64,000 bases of DNA, from positions 30,187 to 94,186 of the forward strand of contig NZ_JABWMJ010000014.1 of assembly GCF_013366375.1 (NCBI RefSeq), in the 5' to 3' direction. Below are positions 1 through 8,413 of this stretch, piece by piece; position 1 is the first letter of the stretch; each line of letters begins with the position of its first letter. The stretch is from Rhizobacter koreensis (GTDB lineage Bacteria > Pseudomonadota > Gammaproteobacteria > Burkholderiales > Burkholderiaceae_C). Below the pieces are notes generated by a model that was given only the letters and a program-made list of their open reading frames with translations, had not been told where the DNA came from and did no database searches. The position numbers and the translations under genes are program-made.

Positions 1-560
1 GGAGTCACCCTTGCATTGAGGATGAACGGCGCGGGGCGGGCGGGCGTGTCGGATTCCGTCCGAGGGCGCGCCGTCGCAGCGGCCGGGATGTGCGTGCCCT
101 TCGCTTGACTGGGAAGTCGGCGGAAAACACGCCACGCGTAGGTCGAGCGCGCTCGCTGGCAGGCCGTGCCCTTGAGCTGCGTGCAGGCGGCGTTGTAGGC
201 GCCCACAGAGTCCCAGCTCACGCCCTGGCGCGAGAACTGACCGGCCAGCAGCCAGGCGCCAACCATGATGTTGGTGCAGGGCTCATAGAGATCGCGCTCC
301 GTGATGCCGAAGCGCGCGAGGGTCGGCAGGTGCGAGCTGTTGATTTGCATGAGGCCGATGTCGTAGCTCTTCGTGCGGTCACGATGGGTCAGGTTGACCG
401 CCGAAGCGTTGAGGTCGGACTCCGCACGCGCCACCGCGTACAGCAGCTGCGGCGAGACGCCGTAGCGAGTGGCCGCGTCCTCCCAGCACGCGTGAGCCAA
501 TGCCGGCAGCAGCAGGCCTGCGCACGCGAGCGACAACAGGAGGGGATGGGCGTGCGTCAT
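1..560 (-). CDS. Lytic transglycosylase (SLT domain) of the ICE transfer module, partial
   Basis: The frame is open from an ATG at 560 to the left window edge, so the C-terminus is missing. Residues 1-24 form a signal peptide (hydrophobic LLLSLACAGLLLPALAHA). An SLT fold follows: YGVSPQLLYAVARAESDLN holds the catalytic Glu, then SYDIGLMQINSSHL, then the tail motif SVGAYNAAC. Enzymes of this family cut peptidoglycan in the periplasm to let a type IV secretion channel through. It lies 3 bp after the preceding gene, downstream of traD, which is the usual place of the transglycosylase in PFGI-1/ICEclc-class elements. Start and family are seen directly; the role in conjugation is inferred from context. 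Confidence 0.88.
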   Translation of the reverse strand, partial: MTHAHPLLLSLACAGLLLPALAHACWEDAATRYGVSPQLLYAVARAESDLNASAVNLTHRDRTKSYDIGLMQINSSHLPTLARFGITERDLYEPCTNIMVGAWLLAGQFSRQGVSWDSVGAYNAACTQLKGTACQRARSTYAWRVFRRLPSQAKGTHIPAAATARPRTESDTPARPAPFILNARVT

Positions 561-563
561 GGC

Positions 564-1082
564 TCAGCCCTGCAGGTCCCGGTCGGCGGCCGCACGCGCC
601 GCGAAGTTCAAGCGCGCTTGCTGCAGCACGCGTGCCACGGGGTCGTGTCCCGCGCGCACCACCGCCACGCAACCGGTGGCAATGTCGTCGAGGTCGAACC
701 TGGGGTTCGGATGGGAGTTCCAGGGGGCCCGGTGTTCGCGCAGCAGGTCGTCGAACTGCCGGCGCCAGACGTGGCACGAACGCCGCGCGGATGTCGCATC
801 GCGCGCGCCGAGTTCGGTGCTCAGAAAGCGCTGCAGTGCGGACATCGCGTCGGTACTGGCCAGCACCAGCGCGATGCATGCCGACAGCAGGTCGGGGAAG
901 CGGAACTTCGGCGAGTGGTTGGAACTGCTGGCATAGACGCTGTGCAGCCAGTCGTGCTCCGCCAACCACACGCGCGTCATCACGATGGCCGGCGGCTGTG
1001 CGGCGACGAGGGTGGGCGGCATCGACGGTCCTCGTGAATGGGCGGCTTGGGGTTGCATCGGCGGGGCCTCAATGAGGCTCAC
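564..1082 (-). CDS. Hypothetical ICE protein, 172 aa
   Basis: I do not recognise this protein. It starts at a GTG (1082); an in-frame ATG at 1058, preceded by GAGG, is an equally good start. No signal peptide or membrane helix is visible. It is Ala/Arg-rich, with a hydrophobic helix SACIALVLASTDAM near the middle and a C-terminal half rich in Arg and Asp. It sits between the TIGR03747-type membrane gene and the lytic transglycosylase, spaced 3 bp from the latter, so it is probably a conserved accessory of the transfer operon. Genuine coding is supported by the tight spacing and by consistent codon use. Confidence 0.6.
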   Translation of the reverse strand: MSLIEAPPMQPQAAHSRGPSMPPTLVAAQPPAIVMTRVWLAEHDWLHSVYASSSNHSPKFRFPDLLSACIALVLASTDAMSALQRFLSTELGARDATSARRSCHVWRRQFDDLLREHRAPWNSHPNPRFDLDDIATGCVAVVRAGHDPVARVLQQARLNFAARAAADRDLQG

Positions 1083-1224
1083 GACATGCGAAACCTCAGG
1101 TGCTTAGCGTAGGAAGCAAGTCGCGCCCGCTCAACTCGAAACCCGGATCGGAGACCCCCGAGTTTTCGACCGTCGATTCCGCCGGCGCTCCGGTTTGGAT
1201 GCCGTGGTGCCTGCCAAAACGAAG

Positions 1225-1246
1225 CGGCCCGCACAGTGGCGGGCCG
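1225..1246 (-). terminator. GC-rich hairpin, likely transcription terminator
   Basis: CGGCCCGC (1225-1232) pairs with GCGGGCCG (1239-1246) around a 6-nt loop. On the minus strand it is followed by CTTCGTTTTGG, and on the plus strand by TTTGGGGTTT, so it may work both ways. It lies 20 bp beyond the stop of the TIGR03747-type gene and would separate it from the 172-aa gene. Confidence 0.5.
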
Positions 1247-1266
1247 TTTGGGGTTTCGTATGGAAA

Positions 1267-1890
1267 TCAGCGCATCACGTGGTAGTTGGCGATGGCCCGG
1301 CTGAACACGAGCAGCATCAGGAGCAAGGCTGCGATGGTCAACAGAGGGTTGATCGTGAAGGGCAGGAACAGTGCCACCAGCACGAGCGATAGAAGAGCAA
1401 TGCCGCTGGTGGCGCTCAGGGTGTATACCTCGGCGCTGTAGGCCGCGAACTCGCGCGCGCGAACACTGCGCACAGCAAAGCCGTCAATCGCGCACACGAG
1501 GAAAAACACCAGCAGAAGTGGCAGCACGTGAAGCAATGTCGCGGCGCGCAGCGTCGCCAGAGTGAACAGTGCGTCCACCGACTTGAAGTAGGGCGAGGAG
1601 AACAGGCGCGTGCTCATCTGTCCGAACTCGGCGGTCATGGCCGTGTTGATGCCGGGCCCGGCAGGCTGGACGGTTTCCGGTGGCGGCATCGACACATTGA
1701 CCCCATTGGCCTGGAAGGTCAGCATGCGCTCGAGGATGCGATCGGCCGCTGCCATCCCCCACAGGGTCGTGTTGAGTTCGTGCTCGGCTCGCACAGTCTG
1801 CATCAATCGCTCCGGTGGCACTGACGAGGGGATGTAGAGCACGAGGCCGAGCACACAGGCCAGTGCGGTGATCCAAACGATGCGGATCAT
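1267..1890 (-). CDS. ICE membrane protein, TIGR03747-type
   Basis: This 207-aa protein has an N-terminal membrane helix (about residues 5-22) and three more hydrophobic segments: about 112-135 (LHVLPLLLVFFLVCAIDGFA), about 158-178 and about 182-200. Its start overlaps the traD stop in an ATGA arrangement, so the two are translationally coupled. PFGI-1-class elements have an inner-membrane protein of this size and topology (TIGR03747 family) immediately after traD; the assignment rests on that position, the size and the topology. It probably assists TraD or assembly of the mating channel. No enzymatic motif is visible. Confidence 0.75.
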   Translation of the reverse strand: MIRIVWITALACVLGLVLYIPSSVPPERLMQTVRAEHELNTTLWGMAAADRILERMLTFQANGVNVSMPPPETVQPAGPGINTAMTAEFGQMSTRLFSSPYFKSVDALFTLATLRAATLLHVLPLLLVFFLVCAIDGFAVRSVRAREFAAYSAEVYTLSATSGIALLSLVLVALFLPFTINPLLTIAALLLMLLVFSRAIANYHVMR

Positions 1891-3797
1891 GCTGCGTGCC
1901 CGGTGCGGCGCGGCCTGGGCCGGTCGAAGTCGGGGTCCAGGATCGGGAAGCGGCCCTTGATGAGCCGACCACCCGAAACCTGGGCGAAGTACTGGAGGTT
2001 GGGCAGCTTCCCGAGCACGTCTGCCGGGATGCGCTCTTCCATCGCGTCGGTGATCTGCACCGACTGGCCGCTGCTCCAGTCGCCCAGATGCGTGTCAGCC
2101 CCGAGGTTGCGGCCGACCCGCATCGTGTGGATGCCGGTCTTGCCGAAGGTCTCGACCACGAAGTCCTGTGTCGGACGGTCCTTGGTCCGCAAGGCGAAGA
2201 GGTTGTTGAGGTTGCCCAGCGCCATGCGTGCAGCGTCTTCGGATCCCAGTCGGTTGGCGAGGTCCGCGAGGGTTTGCATCGCGCAGATCGAGTGGATGCC
2301 GCCCTCGGCGCCCTTGTTGAGGATCTCGATCAGCGGTTTGTTGATGACGTTGGAGACTTCGTCGACAACCAGCGTGATGCGACCCTTGATGTCGAGGTTG
2401 TAGCGCATGCCCGCGCGCGCGGCCATGTCCGCCAGGGCCAGCGCGCCGATCGCGGAAGCCACGGACGGGTCGGGCAGCGAGTCCAGGCACATGTAGAGCA
2501 CGTGGCCGCCGCGTTCGATCTTCTCGAAGTTCATGATCGGGCGCGTGTCGTCCAGATCGAAGGGATCCGGCGACAGGCTTTTGCCTAGGTCACCCGAGGT
2601 GAGCATGGACAGGATCGGCAGCAGGCTGGCCGTGATCTTCTGGTAGTGCTCGCGGTTGTGTCTGAAGACGCGGATCTGATCGTCGATCACGCGCTCATGC
2701 TGGTTCTGCGGGACCTGCTGTTCGTAGTAGGTGACGTAGGCGATCAGCTGAGGGCTGGTTACCTCCGAGGGGCGGCGAAGTTGTCCGCGGCTGGCCTCCT
2801 GCAGCAGCTTGCGCATCTCCACCGAATCGCGCCAGCCGCGCGGCAACACGCGGTCGAAGAAGTGAGTCAACGAGGCCTCCAGCACGGGCTCGACCCCGCC
2901 GGCGACGTACTTGATGAGCTTGACGAGGTTGGGACGGTCTTCGAGGCTCACCAGGCCCTGCACCACGACGTTCACGGCGTCCCATCCGAAGGCGCTGAAG
3001 GTGCCGTCCTTGTCGGTCGGCATGATCGACTGCAGGCGGCTCGCGATCTCGGTGGGCTTCTGCCAGTTGAAGGTGAAGTCCAGGCGTACACCGACTTCTG
3101 GGAAGGCCGGATGGAATTCGAGGAAGGTGTCGGGCGCCCGGTAGTCCTCGCAGGCTCGCTGGACGACACGCTTGAGTCGTCGACTGTTCTTCGGATCGAT
3201 GAAGACGACCACGTCGCCGCGCTTGATGGCCTGAGTGAGCAAGGTCGCGAGTGCCACGCCCTTGCCGGCCTGGGTCGTGCCCACAAGCAGCGTGCCGCCT
3301 TCGAAGTTCTGCAACGGCCGGTACAGCGGCTGTTCCTTGGGCTCGACGCCGTGGATGAAGGGCATGCCGATCTCGGAGTCCGGCTGAGGGTCCACCGTGT
3401 AGCCCAGCAGCGACAGCAGGTAGGGCGGTAGCGTGAAGGCCTTGTAATCGATCTTGGCCAACTCGTAGAGCCGCTGCGAGTGAAGTGGCTGCCATTCGAA
3501 GCCGAAGCCGAGGAACACCAGGTCTGGCTTCGGCGTGAGCTGCCCCAGGCGACGGGTGGTGATGACCTGCATCGCACGACCGGACAGTGAGGCCCGCACG
3601 GTAAGGACACCTAGCGCCTGGCGTGCGCGCACCACCACCATGGCCATCGCGAACGCCGCCAGCGCCAAGGCCAATGGCGTGAACACGGCGCGGGACCCGG
3701 TGATGTAGACAAAGTACAGCAGGCCGGAGAGCCAGGCAGCGGCGGCCCAGACTTCGTAGGCCGGTCGCCATGGCATTTCGTAGGGTCGAACAAGCAT
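1887..3797 (-). CDS. traD: Conjugative coupling ATPase TraD, PFGI-1 class
   Basis: This 636-aa type IV coupling protein links the relaxase-DNA complex to the secretion channel and drives DNA export by ATP hydrolysis. Two N-terminal membrane helices (about 17-33 and 38-56) anchor it in the inner membrane. The Walker A loop GTTQAGKG is at about 173-180, followed by VVFIDPKN, and Walker B is in ITLVVDEV at about 455. It also contains a TraG/VirD4-like C-terminal stretch (GGIHSICAMQTLADL). Length and motif order fit TraD of the ICEclc/PFGI-1 class. It lies 9 bp after traI and overlaps the next gene by 4 bp, forming one transfer operon on the minus strand. Confidence 0.93.
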   Translation of the reverse strand: MLVRPYEMPWRPAYEVWAAAAWLSGLLYFVYITGSRAVFTPLALALAAFAMAMVVVRARQALGVLTVRASLSGRAMQVITTRRLGQLTPKPDLVFLGFGFEWQPLHSQRLYELAKIDYKAFTLPPYLLSLLGYTVDPQPDSEIGMPFIHGVEPKEQPLYRPLQNFEGGTLLVGTTQAGKGVALATLLTQAIKRGDVVVFIDPKNSRRLKRVVQRACEDYRAPDTFLEFHPAFPEVGVRLDFTFNWQKPTEIASRLQSIMPTDKDGTFSAFGWDAVNVVVQGLVSLEDRPNLVKLIKYVAGGVEPVLEASLTHFFDRVLPRGWRDSVEMRKLLQEASRGQLRRPSEVTSPQLIAYVTYYEQQVPQNQHERVIDDQIRVFRHNREHYQKITASLLPILSMLTSGDLGKSLSPDPFDLDDTRPIMNFEKIERGGHVLYMCLDSLPDPSVASAIGALALADMAARAGMRYNLDIKGRITLVVDEVSNVINKPLIEILNKGAEGGIHSICAMQTLADLANRLGSEDAARMALGNLNNLFALRTKDRPTQDFVVETFGKTGIHTMRVGRNLGADTHLGDWSSGQSVQITDAMEERIPADVLGKLPNLQYFAQVSGGRLIKGRFPILDPDFDRPRPRRTGHAA

Positions 3798-3806
3798 GGC
3801 ATCACC

Positions 3807-5693
3807 TCATGCAGTGGCTTGGAAGTCGGAGAGGTCGAGGCCGTGTATGTGTCCCGGCTTGACGATCACGCCGGCCTGCTCCTGGCCTCCGATGTCGTGC
3901 TGGTAGGTCCTGGGGCGGCGATCCTTGGTCCCCACAAGCAGGTCGACCTCGACCAGCGCCCGCAGGGCCACGTTCACGTCGACGCTGCAGGACTTGAAGT
4001 GCGACAGCGGAACGAAGACGCCCGCCCCGACGGTTACGGCGACCGCTGCTCTGGGGTCTGCGTTCATGCTTTCGATGGCAGCCTGCAATGCCTGGCGGAC
4101 TTGGGGAACGAGCCGAAGCGGTGCGTTCAGAGCAAATCTTCGTGGTGGCGATGGCGGAGTAGTAGGCGGAGGACTTGCCAAGTGCTGTGGCACGGATGCG
4201 TCCAGCTCACTTGGCGAGGACGGAGCCGCGGACCCAGCGTCCGGGTTGCCACCGAAATCGAGCGGTGTCTGCGGATCGAGCGCACGGCGCGAAGTTGGGT
4301 CATGTTCGGGTTCTGCGCGCTGTCCCGGGTATGGTGCCCCGGCCACCTCGTCAACGCCGGGCCGTGGTGGGGCGGGCGCACGCGTCTCCGCTGCGGCCGG
4401 CGCCGCTCCGGCGGCAACCTGCGCGGCGGTCGTGTGTGCTCGAGCGGGTGTGGGCGATGAGCGCGCCAGCAACGACTGGGGAAGTGGTTCGACAGGGCGC
4501 GCCTGACCCGTCAGCAGGATGTCTGGCGACATCAGGCGCACCGCCTCGAGCGCAGTCGAACTGCCAGGTGGCAGGATCGACCAGTTGGTAACTCCCGGCG
4601 GCGGCGACATCAGCACTCCGGCAGCAGTCAGGATCTCGACGATGGTCTCGGGCGCCTTGGGAATGCCGCGCAGTTCATCGTCCTCGAGGACTTTGCGGAT
4701 TTCGGCCGCGGCGTTGGGCCAGACGATGAACAGGCCCTCGGCACCCAGCCACACGCGCGAGCGCTCGGTGTTGGGCGACCAGGCCGGGTGCGCGGCGATG
4801 AGCTGGCGCATGGCATCAAGCAGGTAGCGTTCGATGTGTGCGCCAAGGATGGGCCGGCCATAGCGATGGGCACTCGCGGCCAGGTCGCGGTCGATGACCA
4901 ATGCGGCGGAGCGTTTGACCAGCTCGATCAGGATGCTCTGCTCGTGCAGCAGTGGGATCCCGGTGATCGAGGCCAGCATCTGCGGGACCACCACGTGATT
5001 GGCGGCTGCAAGCTCCTGCATCGATTCGGGCGAGACGATGTGCGGCAGTGCGAACAGGCTCAGTCCGCGGCTCTCCGGAGCGTTGGCAATCCAGCGCACA
5101 AAGAAGCGGCGTGCCTTGCGACGCGCCAGCCAGGTCGTCAGTGGCATCAGGTACGCGGGCCACTCATCGCCCTGCTCGTCCATCACCGTGGCAGCGCACA
5201 GCGTGCGGTGCAGTTCGCTGCACAGCCCTGCCAGGAACGTGGCCCGGCGCCAGCGCGGCTCGAGGTCCTTGCGAACGCTGATGGTCGCGCGCCCCGAGAC
5301 GATGTGGGCGTCGGTGCCCTGCAGCCCGAAGAAGGCCACCTCCAGTCCAAGGCGAAACAGGCCGCCAGCGCCGCAGAAGTAGTTGTCCGCCGTTGCGGGG
5401 AGCAGGTTGACGTAGCCGGCGTAGCGCCGGATCGGCTCGACGATGTCGCGCTCGAAGGTTTCGCCGTCGCAGCCGTAGCAGTACTTGAAGCGTTGCAGCA
5501 ACTCCGCCTCGGAGGCGAGCAGTTCGTCCACCGTGCAGGCGGCGATGCCCGGATCGACCGAAGGATGTTCGGGACCAGGTGGCGGTGCGACGATGCCGCC
5601 GGGTTCGGTGCGCGGGATAGGGCCAGCGCGGGGGCGACGGTGGAGCAGATCGAGCAGGCCCATGTTCGACGCCACGATTTGAGTGGCATCCAT
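3807..5693 (-). CDS. traI: MobH-type relaxase, TraI_2 domain
   Basis: This 628-aa protein has an N-terminal TraI_2-like region (about residues 55-390) with the family signature CGAGGLFRLGLEVAFF and the following AGLCSELHRTL. A low-complexity Pro/Ala linker (about 390-520) leads to a C-terminal winged-helix-like region (RFALNAPLRLV to the end). In MobH relaxases this protein nicks oriT. The His pairs that precede GGLF in many TraI_2 proteins are here Tyr-Phe-Cys (DNYFCGAGG); I believe this occurs in other PFGI-1-class proteins but cannot check. The gene starts with ATG at 5693 and heads the traI-traD operon. Family is well supported; the catalytic mechanism is not visible. Confidence 0.85.
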   Translation of the reverse strand: MDATQIVASNMGLLDLLHRRPRAGPIPRTEPGGIVAPPPGPEHPSVDPGIAACTVDELLASEAELLQRFKYCYGCDGETFERDIVEPIRRYAGYVNLLPATADNYFCGAGGLFRLGLEVAFFGLQGTDAHIVSGRATISVRKDLEPRWRRATFLAGLCSELHRTLCAATVMDEQGDEWPAYLMPLTTWLARRKARRFFVRWIANAPESRGLSLFALPHIVSPESMQELAAANHVVVPQMLASITGIPLLHEQSILIELVKRSAALVIDRDLAASAHRYGRPILGAHIERYLLDAMRQLIAAHPAWSPNTERSRVWLGAEGLFIVWPNAAAEIRKVLEDDELRGIPKAPETIVEILTAAGVLMSPPPGVTNWSILPPGSSTALEAVRLMSPDILLTGQARPVEPLPQSLLARSSPTPARAHTTAAQVAAGAAPAAAETRAPAPPRPGVDEVAGAPYPGQRAEPEHDPTSRRALDPQTPLDFGGNPDAGSAAPSSPSELDASVPQHLASPPPTTPPSPPRRFALNAPLRLVPQVRQALQAAIESMNADPRAAVAVTVGAGVFVPLSHFKSCSVDVNVALRALVEVDLLVGTKDRRPRTYQHDIGGQEQAGVIVKPGHIHGLDLSDFQATA

Positions 5694-5726
5694 GATGCGG
5701 CGCTGCAGGCCGTGCCTTCAACCCGA

Positions 5727-5764
5727 AACGACGGTCGCAGCCCCCCGGTAAAACGACCGTCGTT
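5727..5764. repeat. 11-bp inverted repeat between flhC-like gene and traI
   Basis: AACGACGGTCG (5727-5737) is the exact reverse complement of CGACCGTCGTT (5754-5764), with a 16-nt spacer. There is no U tract, so it is a weak candidate for a terminator of the flhDC-like operon. It could equally be an operator or leader structure for traI, which starts 34 bp downstream on the minus strand. Confidence 0.5.
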
Positions 5765-5781
5765 CCCGGCCCCTGGGAGGA

Positions 5782-6924
5782 TCAGGTGACTTCAGCGCTC
5801 GCGCGGGTATTCGTGGGTGCGGGCAGCAGGACGCGGTGGCGTTTGATGAGCATGCAAAAGGGGCACCCCATCGGGCGGGCTTCCAGCTTGCTCACCAGGT
5901 GGTGCGAGTCGCATTCCGGGCATCGCACGAGTTCGAACTGCCGTGTGGGTACGCCCCACAGCGCATCCAGCAAGGCGGCGACCTCGAAGCAGCGGTCGAA
6001 GGCTACGGGCTTGGGATAGCCGTGGCAGACCTTGCGCATCTCCTCGACAGCCGCACACATGGCTTCGACCAGGGTCAGATCCAGTTGCACCAGCCGTCTG
6101 AAGTGCGCCGCGAACACCGCGTACTGCACCCGGTGCGTGACTTCCGTCTTCGCAGACCAATGGGTCAGGGACATCGGACGCGTGAGGTGTGCGCTGGTGA
6201 CCGTCCGTCGACCGCGCGAGGCGCGAAACAGGGTGGCCCAGTGCTTCTCGGCCAGGACCGCGCGCACCCTGTGGCCGGCTCCCAACTCCTCGAGCCGGCG
6301 CAGCAGGCGCACATGGGCGATATCCAAGTCCAGTTGCCATGGTTCGTGCTGCTCGGCCTTTGCCGGCGCCGGCAGGGCCGGTGTCGGGCCGCGCAACAGT
6401 TTTGTGGCATTCCGTCGGCGTGAGGGTGCTTGCCAGTCGGTGCGGCACGCAGGGCAGTTTTCTCGCTGCGCCATCCCATGCGCGGCGAGGTAGGTGCTGT
6501 GGCAGCTATGGCACTCGACGAAGGAGAGCACGCTCTTGTTCGCAGCCCAGATCCCGTCCAGCCTCGAAACCATGAAGAATGCCTGGTCGAAGTGCAGTTC
6601 CGATGCGGGGTGCGTGGTGCGGTGGTGCCGGTAAGCGGTGATGAGCGCGTCGGCGGGCCGGAAGCCGTCGCCGGTCAATCGGCGGTAGTGGGCCGCAAGC
6701 AGGCTGGCCTCTGCCTGCAGGCGGCGAGTGGTCTTGAAGAGGAAGTCTTCCGAGTACTTCGGTCGACCGATCGGCGGCGGGTATTGCTTGCAGTAGACGG
6801 CCCGCGAGATGTAGCCGGGTGTCAGTTGAGTGATGAATGAGATGGTGCGGTGTCGCGCGCCCAGCATCGCGCACTGGCGCGCTGTCTCCAGCGCACGCAG
6901 GCTGGCCGCCGTCGTGCTGACCAC
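5782..6924 (-). CDS. Tandem-duplicated FlhC-like transcriptional activator
   Basis: This 380-aa protein consists of two FlhC-like modules. Module 1 (about 1-162) ends in a zinc site C138-x2-C141...C157-x2-C160, which matches the spacing of the FlhC zinc cysteines. Module 2 (about 200-357) repeats it as C335-x2-C338...C354-x2-C357. FlhC is normally about 190 aa and works as a heteromer with FlhD, binding DNA and recruiting RNA polymerase. In SXT/R391-type ICEs the FlhDC homologues SetD and SetC switch on excision and transfer. It lies 20 bp after an FlhD-like gene, in the same order as flhDC. No flagellar genes surround it, so a role as ICE master activator is inferred. The internal duplication is unusual. 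Confidence 0.85.
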   Translation of the reverse strand: MVSTTAASLRALETARQCAMLGARHRTISFITQLTPGYISRAVYCKQYPPPIGRPKYSEDFLFKTTRRLQAEASLLAAHYRRLTGDGFRPADALITAYRHHRTTHPASELHFDQAFFMVSRLDGIWAANKSVLSFVECHSCHSTYLAAHGMAQRENCPACRTDWQAPSRRRNATKLLRGPTPALPAPAKAEQHEPWQLDLDIAHVRLLRRLEELGAGHRVRAVLAEKHWATLFRASRGRRTVTSAHLTRPMSLTHWSAKTEVTHRVQYAVFAAHFRRLVQLDLTLVEAMCAAVEEMRKVCHGYPKPVAFDRCFEVAALLDALWGVPTRQFELVRCPECDSHHLVSKLEARPMGCPFCMLIKRHRVLLPAPTNTRASAEVT

Positions 6925-6944
6925 AATTCACCGCCCTGCGGGGT

Positions 6945-7256
6945 TCAGGCGTCGGCGATGCGGGTCGAACGCACGGTGGCTGGGCGCGCCGATGCAATTG
7001 CCGGCGCGACGGCCGGGGGCAGCGCCAGCAAGGTTGGGAGGTCGCTGCGAGGCAGGAAGAGCGCTTGGTCGCCGATGCCGCAGACAAAGCTGAGCAACTC
7101 GTCGGGCGCGCGACTGACGATGGCCGCGAAGTCCTGGCGTGCCAGCCCGAAGCTGCATACCGCGCCGCCCATGTCGCGCAGGGCGACGTCGCGCATGAGC
7201 AGGAGAAGGTTCAGATTGGCTCGCTGAACCTGCGAGAGTGAGGTTGCGTGGTCCAT
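6945..7256 (-). CDS. FlhD-like transcriptional activator
   Basis: This protein of about 103 aa resembles FlhD throughout: LNLLLLMRDVALRDM, then GLARQDFAAIVSRAPDELLSF and DQALFLPR. FlhD provides the dimer core of the FlhD4C2 activator. I chose ATG 7256, which has GGACGGAA upstream, over an upstream in-frame ATG at 7301 whose extra 15 residues are Arg/Thr-rich and unlike the family. It is the first gene of a two-gene operon with the duplicated FlhC-like gene and is preceded by an AT-richer promoter region. Confidence 0.85.
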   Translation of the reverse strand: MDHATSLSQVQRANLNLLLLMRDVALRDMGGAVCSFGLARQDFAAIVSRAPDELLSFVCGIGDQALFLPRSDLPTLLALPPAVAPAIASARPATVRSTRIADA

Positions 7257-7570
7257 GGTTTCCGTCCGGTCTGCCGTGTGGCGGGTTGACGCGGGCAGCA
7301 TGCGAGCCCAGCGTCAAGTCGATACGGCCGTGCCGTCGCGACTTGAGCCAAAGATTACCGATTTCTGGCGTTCGGTGTCAATGAGAATTGGCGTTACATA
7401 TACACATGGAACAGACTAGACGGCGCTGGAAGTAAATTAGTTAGTTCGTATGTCGTAAGTATCCGGATGTGAATGCGCGGATTCAGCCAACACCGGGTCG
7501 ATCGTTTCTAGACCATTCGGGCATTCCAGCCGGCGCGCATCAGCATGCGCGACAAGTCGGACAGTGCCGA
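7257..7570. other. Intergenic control region upstream of the flhDC-like operon
   Basis: This gene-free stretch lies between the FlhD-like start and the stop of the BetR-REC gene. From about 7345 to 7450 the base composition is much richer in A/T than the flanks, which suits a promoter and activator or repressor sites. Besides the promoter candidate listed separately I see short direct repeats (TTAGTTAGTT at about 7437) but no RNA gene. Confidence 0.45.
7352..7381 (-). promoter_or_regulatory. Candidate sigma-70 promoter for the flhDC-like operon
   Basis: On the minus strand a perfect -35 box TTGACA (7381-7376) is followed after 18 nt by TAATCT (7357-7352). The -10 box is weak, which fits a promoter that needs activation or is tightly controlled. 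It would place the transcript start about 90 nt upstream of the flhD-like ATG. Confidence 0.4.
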
Positions 7571-8413
7571 TCAGGTCGCTGTCGCAGGCGCGGCGAACCC
7601 CACCTGTAGGGCGTTGAAGATCGACAGCGGGCGCGTGGGCTTTTCGAACAGCAGGGCGCGATACGCCGTTCCCACCATGACCAGTTCGTCCTCGGTCGCG
7701 AGGCCGGTCGCGATCTGTCCCGTGAGGATCACCAACGGACCCGACGGCATGCGCACGCGGATCTGCGACAGCAGGTCCTTTGCCGTGTTCTCGCCCAGGA
7801 GCCAGTCGACCACGAATCCGTCGAAGGGCTCGGCATCCATGGCTGCGAGCAAACTGCTCGCACAGTCGAACGGTTTGGCGTCTAGCCCTTTGGCGCTCAG
7901 GAAGTCGACGATCGACTGTGCCGAATCGCCGTCGTCGTCGAGGACAGCCACGCGGCGCGGGGGCGCGCGCTCGAACAGCAAACGGGCCAGTTCGTAACTC
8001 GGTCGGTCCGCCACGTCGGAGGCGGGTGCAACCGTCCACTGTCCGGTGGTCTCGTCGAGCAGGGCGACCATGGGTCCGATGCGTCCCGAGAGTGGCTCGC
8101 CCACGGGCCAGATCGTGCAGGGCAGCGGGGCGCCACCGAACGGCAGCGTGGCGGGTTTTCCGGGCTCGTCGGCGAGTGCCGACAGGATGGGAATCAAAGG
8201 CTCGTGAAAGTGGGTCGCGAGGCGCCTGATCTCATCGATCGTCCACGGGGCCTCGCCGAGCATGCGCCGGCGCACCTGGGTGTACGACAGGCCTAGGGCC
8301 GCTTCAAGGGCTCGGAAACGCTGGCGGTCGGCGACGCCGTGCTTTTCCAGCATGGCATCGATGAAGGCAGCGAGGGCTCGGTGCCGGTCTTCGTCGGAGC
8401 GTTCGCTCGCCAT
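7571..8413 (-). CDS. BetR-type HTH plus receiver (REC) response regulator
   Basis: This 280-aa protein has an N-terminal helix-turn-helix part (about 10-80; LSYTQVRRRMLGEAPWTIDEIRRL) of the kind seen in BetR regulators, a linker, and a C-terminal receiver domain (about 153-270). The acidic pocket is D159/D160, the phospho-acceptor D203 (VVDWLLGE), T231 and K258. The domain order (DNA-binding first, REC last) is the reverse of most response regulators. The first ATG is 8413; the frame extends to a TTG at 8479. A hybrid kinase at 18942 is the only sensor kinase in the ICE segment and is the likely partner (inference). No operon mate adjoins it. Confidence 0.75.
   Translation of the reverse strand: MASERSDEDRHRALAAFIDAMLEKHGVADRQRFRALEAALGLSYTQVRRRMLGEAPWTIDEIRRLATHFHEPLIPILSALADEPGKPATLPFGGAPLPCTIWPVGEPLSGRIGPMVALLDETTGQWTVAPASDVADRPSYELARLLFERAPPRRVAVLDDDGDSAQSIVDFLSAKGLDAKPFDCASSLLAAMDAEPFDGFVVDWLLGENTAKDLLSQIRVRMPSGPLVILTGQIATGLATEDELVMVGTAYRALLFEKPTRPLSIFNALQVGFAAPATAT

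Noticed and set aside
90..1037. Long plus-strand frames over the left end of the window
   Set aside because: They are antisense shadows of the lytic transglycosylase and 172-aa genes; their products are Arg/His-rich with no domain, while the minus frames have signal peptide and SLT motifs.
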